From contig LR733345.1 of NCBI GenBank assembly GCA_902506225.1, forward strand, positions 2,356,001 through 2,420,000: 64,000 nt of DNA, in the 5' to 3' direction. This DNA is from Faucicola sp902506225. GTDB lineage: Bacteria > Pseudomonadota > Gammaproteobacteria > Pseudomonadales > Moraxellaceae. Shown piece by piece: positions 61,953-64,000 of this stretch (within the stretch, counting starts at the first letter, position 1; every line of letters begins with the position of its first letter). The notes under the pieces are model-generated. The model ran no database searches, was not told the origin of the DNA, and saw nothing but the letters and a program-made list of their open reading frames with translations. A program made the position numbers and the translations under genes.

Positions 61953-63521
61953 TTACTTGTTACTCTCTTTAATCTGACTAATTGATGCCTCATCAAGTTT
62001 AACATCATCTTTAGTGATTGGCGTTGTTTCAATGACTTGCTCTGGTACGAATCGTACTTGCAGTTTAGCTTGTGGGCGACTTGGAAAGCGCGCCTTAGAT
62101 AATGCAATAATTTTTTGTTCCATTAATTGGATATCACTATGTTTCGGTGCTGTTAAACCTTGTAATAATACGCGAATAAGGTAAGGTTTAGACGTATCAG
62201 TAGGCGATTTTTTAGGGTTTTTATCTGCCACATCATAGCTAATGCTAACTACATAATTTGGCTGATTTGCAATGGATTGTTTAACAATTTTATTGACGGC
62301 TGCTTCATAACTTTGTTGTTTAAGTTTTTGCTGAAAATTCAGGGTTAAATAAATACTAATCCCGATTAACAGTACTAAGGATACAGCATTGCGACGTATA
62401 AATAGCAAGCTTTGCTGCCATTTAGAATCCTTAACTTTTTCATCTTCTGCCGCATCGGTATCAAGCCTTCGAAACCCTGCAACCCAGAGCACAAGTGCAT
62501 TGGTAAACTGAATCGCTAAGATATTGGTTAGCGTCAAAATCAATGCCCCTAATGCCAAATCGTATTTACCATTTGCTAACAATATGCCGCTAGCGGTCAG
62601 CGGTGGCACCAAAGCGGTTGCCACTGCTACTCCTACTACGGCAACAGATAAATTGCGAGAAATTGTGGCATACGCGCCGGCAGTTCCGCCTGCGAGTGCT
62701 ACCATCACATCCATAGTATTGGGGGCGGTACGGGCGATGATTTCTTGGCTTTGTGACTGTTCTGGGTAAAGCCAACCCAATATCATACCAATCGCATATA
62801 TCAGCACACCGCCTGAAAATAACGTCAGTAAGGATTTTTTGAGTAAGGCAAAACGCGCATCAATAATAGCCAATGCAATACCGCTGATAGGTCCAATCAG
62901 CATCGCCACTAGCATTGCACCAATCACAACCGCAGGGGAGTTGGCCAATAAACCAAAACCAGCAATGATTGCCGCCAGTCCATTTAACAAATAAAATGCC
63001 CGTGTGGGTAATGCCCCCGATTCGATATTGATACGCACTTGACGATAATCAATGGTTTGTTCGCTATTTTTTTTAGCAAGATACTGTTTAAAGGCTTCGT
63101 ACTGAGCTTCTTGCTGTTCTTCTAACTGCTTTTGTACAGTTTGATGAATATTCTTGTCGATCATCTCAAAGGTTAACGTTTTATTTGGTTCATTTGAGGC
63201 GTCAATATTATGAGTTTGATGCTTAGCATTTAAATGAGGTTCTGTGGTCGATTTCCTGTCAGTTTTATCGCCATCTTCCTCTTCATTGGCATTACTACTA
63301 AGCTGCTCATTCACTGCTTGGGCAACAGCTTCAATGGTGTCTTCATCAAAGCCTTGCTCGGTCAAGTTTTCGATATCTTCTTGTGTCAGTGCAAGGTTAT
63401 CAGTTACTTCTACCGGTGTCGTGCGGCGAGCGATTGAGGTCTTACGCAAGCTAGAAGATTGATTGAACGGTTCATGATGATCTTTTATTTTGGTAAACGT
63501 TAATGTGCTTAAATCTATCAT
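61953..63521 (-). CDS. DUF389 (TIGR00341) membrane protein
   Basis: 522 residues. The N-terminal 150 residues are acidic and cytoplasmic. They are followed by about six membrane segments with the DUF389 core: FGLLANSPAVVIGAMLVAML, IGPISGIALAIIDARFALLK, MVALAGGTAGAYATISRNLS, VGVAVATALVPPLTASGILL. The C-terminal soluble domain follows. Function of the family is unknown, and it resembles small transporters. The MscS gene just upstream (27 bp) is probably cotranscribed. Confidence 0.85.
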   Translation of the reverse strand: MIDLSTLTFTKIKDHHEPFNQSSSLRKTSIARRTTPVEVTDNLALTQEDIENLTEQGFDEDTIEAVAQAVNEQLSSNANEEEDGDKTDRKSTTEPHLNAKHQTHNIDASNEPNKTLTFEMIDKNIHQTVQKQLEEQQEAQYEAFKQYLAKKNSEQTIDYRQVRINIESGALPTRAFYLLNGLAAIIAGFGLLANSPAVVIGAMLVAMLIGPISGIALAIIDARFALLKKSLLTLFSGGVLIYAIGMILGWLYPEQSQSQEIIARTAPNTMDVMVALAGGTAGAYATISRNLSVAVVGVAVATALVPPLTASGILLANGKYDLALGALILTLTNILAIQFTNALVLWVAGFRRLDTDAAEDEKVKDSKWQQSLLFIRRNAVSLVLLIGISIYLTLNFQQKLKQQSYEAAVNKIVKQSIANQPNYVVSISYDVADKNPKKSPTDTSKPYLIRVLLQGLTAPKHSDIQLMEQKIIALSKARFPSRPQAKLQVRFVPEQVIETTPITKDDVKLDEASISQIKESNK

Positions 63522-63548
63522 AATAATTTTACTTACAAAGGGTTGGTA

Positions 63549-64000
63549 TTATTTTTTTACATCGAGACCGGTTTCAAGCTTCACGGAAATTGGATGGTTA
63601 GCTTCTAAGGTGGTCACTGGGAAAGGAATGGATATATTCGCCTCTTCCAATGCCTCTTTGACCATAATAATAACTTCATTTATTGACGCCACTCGATTGG
63701 TCTGTGTCCCATCATCAATGAACCAGCGTACCCTTAATACCACACTACTATCTGCCAATGCCGTGGCAACCACAGATGGCTCTGCCAGTTTTGACACAGT
63801 TGGTGCTGCCTTTAATACATTTAAAATCACACGTTGGGCGTCAACGATATTGTTTTCATACCCGATACCCACATCAAATTCTAGACGGCGTTGTGAATAG
63901 GCGGTATTGACGGTCATCGGACTGGTGTATAGCTGAGAGTTAGGAATTACAACTTTTCTGCCGTCGTAGGTACGAATCGTCGTCGCACGGATTTGAATAT
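63549..64000 (-). CDS. MscS-family mechanosensitive channel, C-terminal part
   Basis: Partial at the window end. Translation from base 64000 reads QIRATTIRTYDGRKVVIPNS and TSPMTVNTAYSQRRLEFDVG, the β-domain and start of the α/β domain of small-conductance mechanosensitive channels, ending ...KLETGLDVKK. The membrane part lies outside the window. The internal ATG at 63917 is not the start. Confidence 0.87.
   Translation of the reverse strand, partial: IQIRATTIRTYDGRKVVIPNSQLYTSPMTVNTAYSQRRLEFDVGIGYENNIVDAQRVILNVLKAAPTVSKLAEPSVVATALADSSVVLRVRWFIDDGTQTNRVASINEVIIMVKEALEEANISIPFPVTTLEANHPISVKLETGLDVKK

Noticed and set aside
1..64000. CRISPR arrays, rRNA, complete tRNA genes, plasmid origins, integrase genes.
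   Set aside because: None seen on either strand. The only tRNA sequence is the Val fragment at 29205-29252.

Overview
The window looks like a chromosomal segment of a gammaproteobacterium of the Moraxellaceae type (Moraxella/Psychrobacter/Acinetobacter). This is an inference from low-to-moderate GC content, the style of the proteins, and a very high load of insertion sequences (IS). No rRNA or other species marker is present. One base, at 8065, is undetermined.

Layout. 1-2.7 kb: sulfonate ABC transporter (ssuA-ssuC-ssuB, minus strand; ssuB runs off the window). 3.3-5 kb: an NAD(P)-binding oxidoreductase divergent from a LysR regulator. 5.2-7.6 kb: IclR regulator divergent from succinate-semialdehyde dehydrogenase. 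7.7-10.7 kb: IS630, IS1-like and IS3 debris around one complete IS3-family element. 10.7-17 kb: MocR regulator, aldo/keto reductase, LysR, MFS exporter and a carboxymuconolactone-decarboxylase-like gene split by an IS5-family element with an intact target duplication. 17-26 kb: a lactone/hydroxyacid/glutarate block, with a BlcC/AttM-like lactonase, two iron-type alcohol dehydrogenases, a LysR-gcdH-CoA-transferase glutarate module and an SMP-30-type lactone hydrolase. With the IclR/GabD pair upstream, this supplies every activity of the Agrobacterium blc gamma-butyrolactone pathway plus glutarate breakdown. 26.3-28.4 kb: arsenic resistance (arsC, arsB, divergent arsR).

29-36 kb is an accessory region. 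It begins at a 48-nt 3' fragment of tRNA-Val(GAC) with its terminator, the scar typical of an integrative element. It carries a Fic protein, a truncated XRE regulator, two toxin-tail/immunity-like pairs separated by small inverted-repeat elements, a second copy of the IS3 element, and IS982 debris. Two identical 116-bp MITE copies flank the arsenic region in opposite orientation.

35.8-42.9 kb: one minus-strand operon (DUF1445 hydro-lyase, NRAMP-like transporter, BCCP, biotin carboxylase, PxpB, PxpC, PxpA, and a second BCCP-like protein lacking the biotinyl lysine). It can be read as 5-oxoprolinase plus a split urea-carboxylase-like enzyme. 43-46.6 kb: a DASS anion transporter bracketed by IS982 and IS3 remnants. 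46.6-47.4 kb: a diacetyl/acetoin-type reductase.

48.9-54.1 kb is the most interesting locus. A consensus promoter overlapped by a 16-bp inverted repeat drives a roughly 280-nt structured non-coding leader, followed by a small ORF, an XRE repressor overlapping a divergent retron-like reverse transcriptase, and a 1084-residue KAP-family P-loop NTPase with two membrane segments. It is read here as a retron-like anti-phage module with a KAP NTPase as the candidate effector. 54.1-58.8 kb is a nest of ISs, including an IS256-family copy with a perfect 8-bp target duplication. 58.8-64 kb: codB-codA (cytosine permease/deaminase), a DUF389 membrane protein and the end of an MscS channel.
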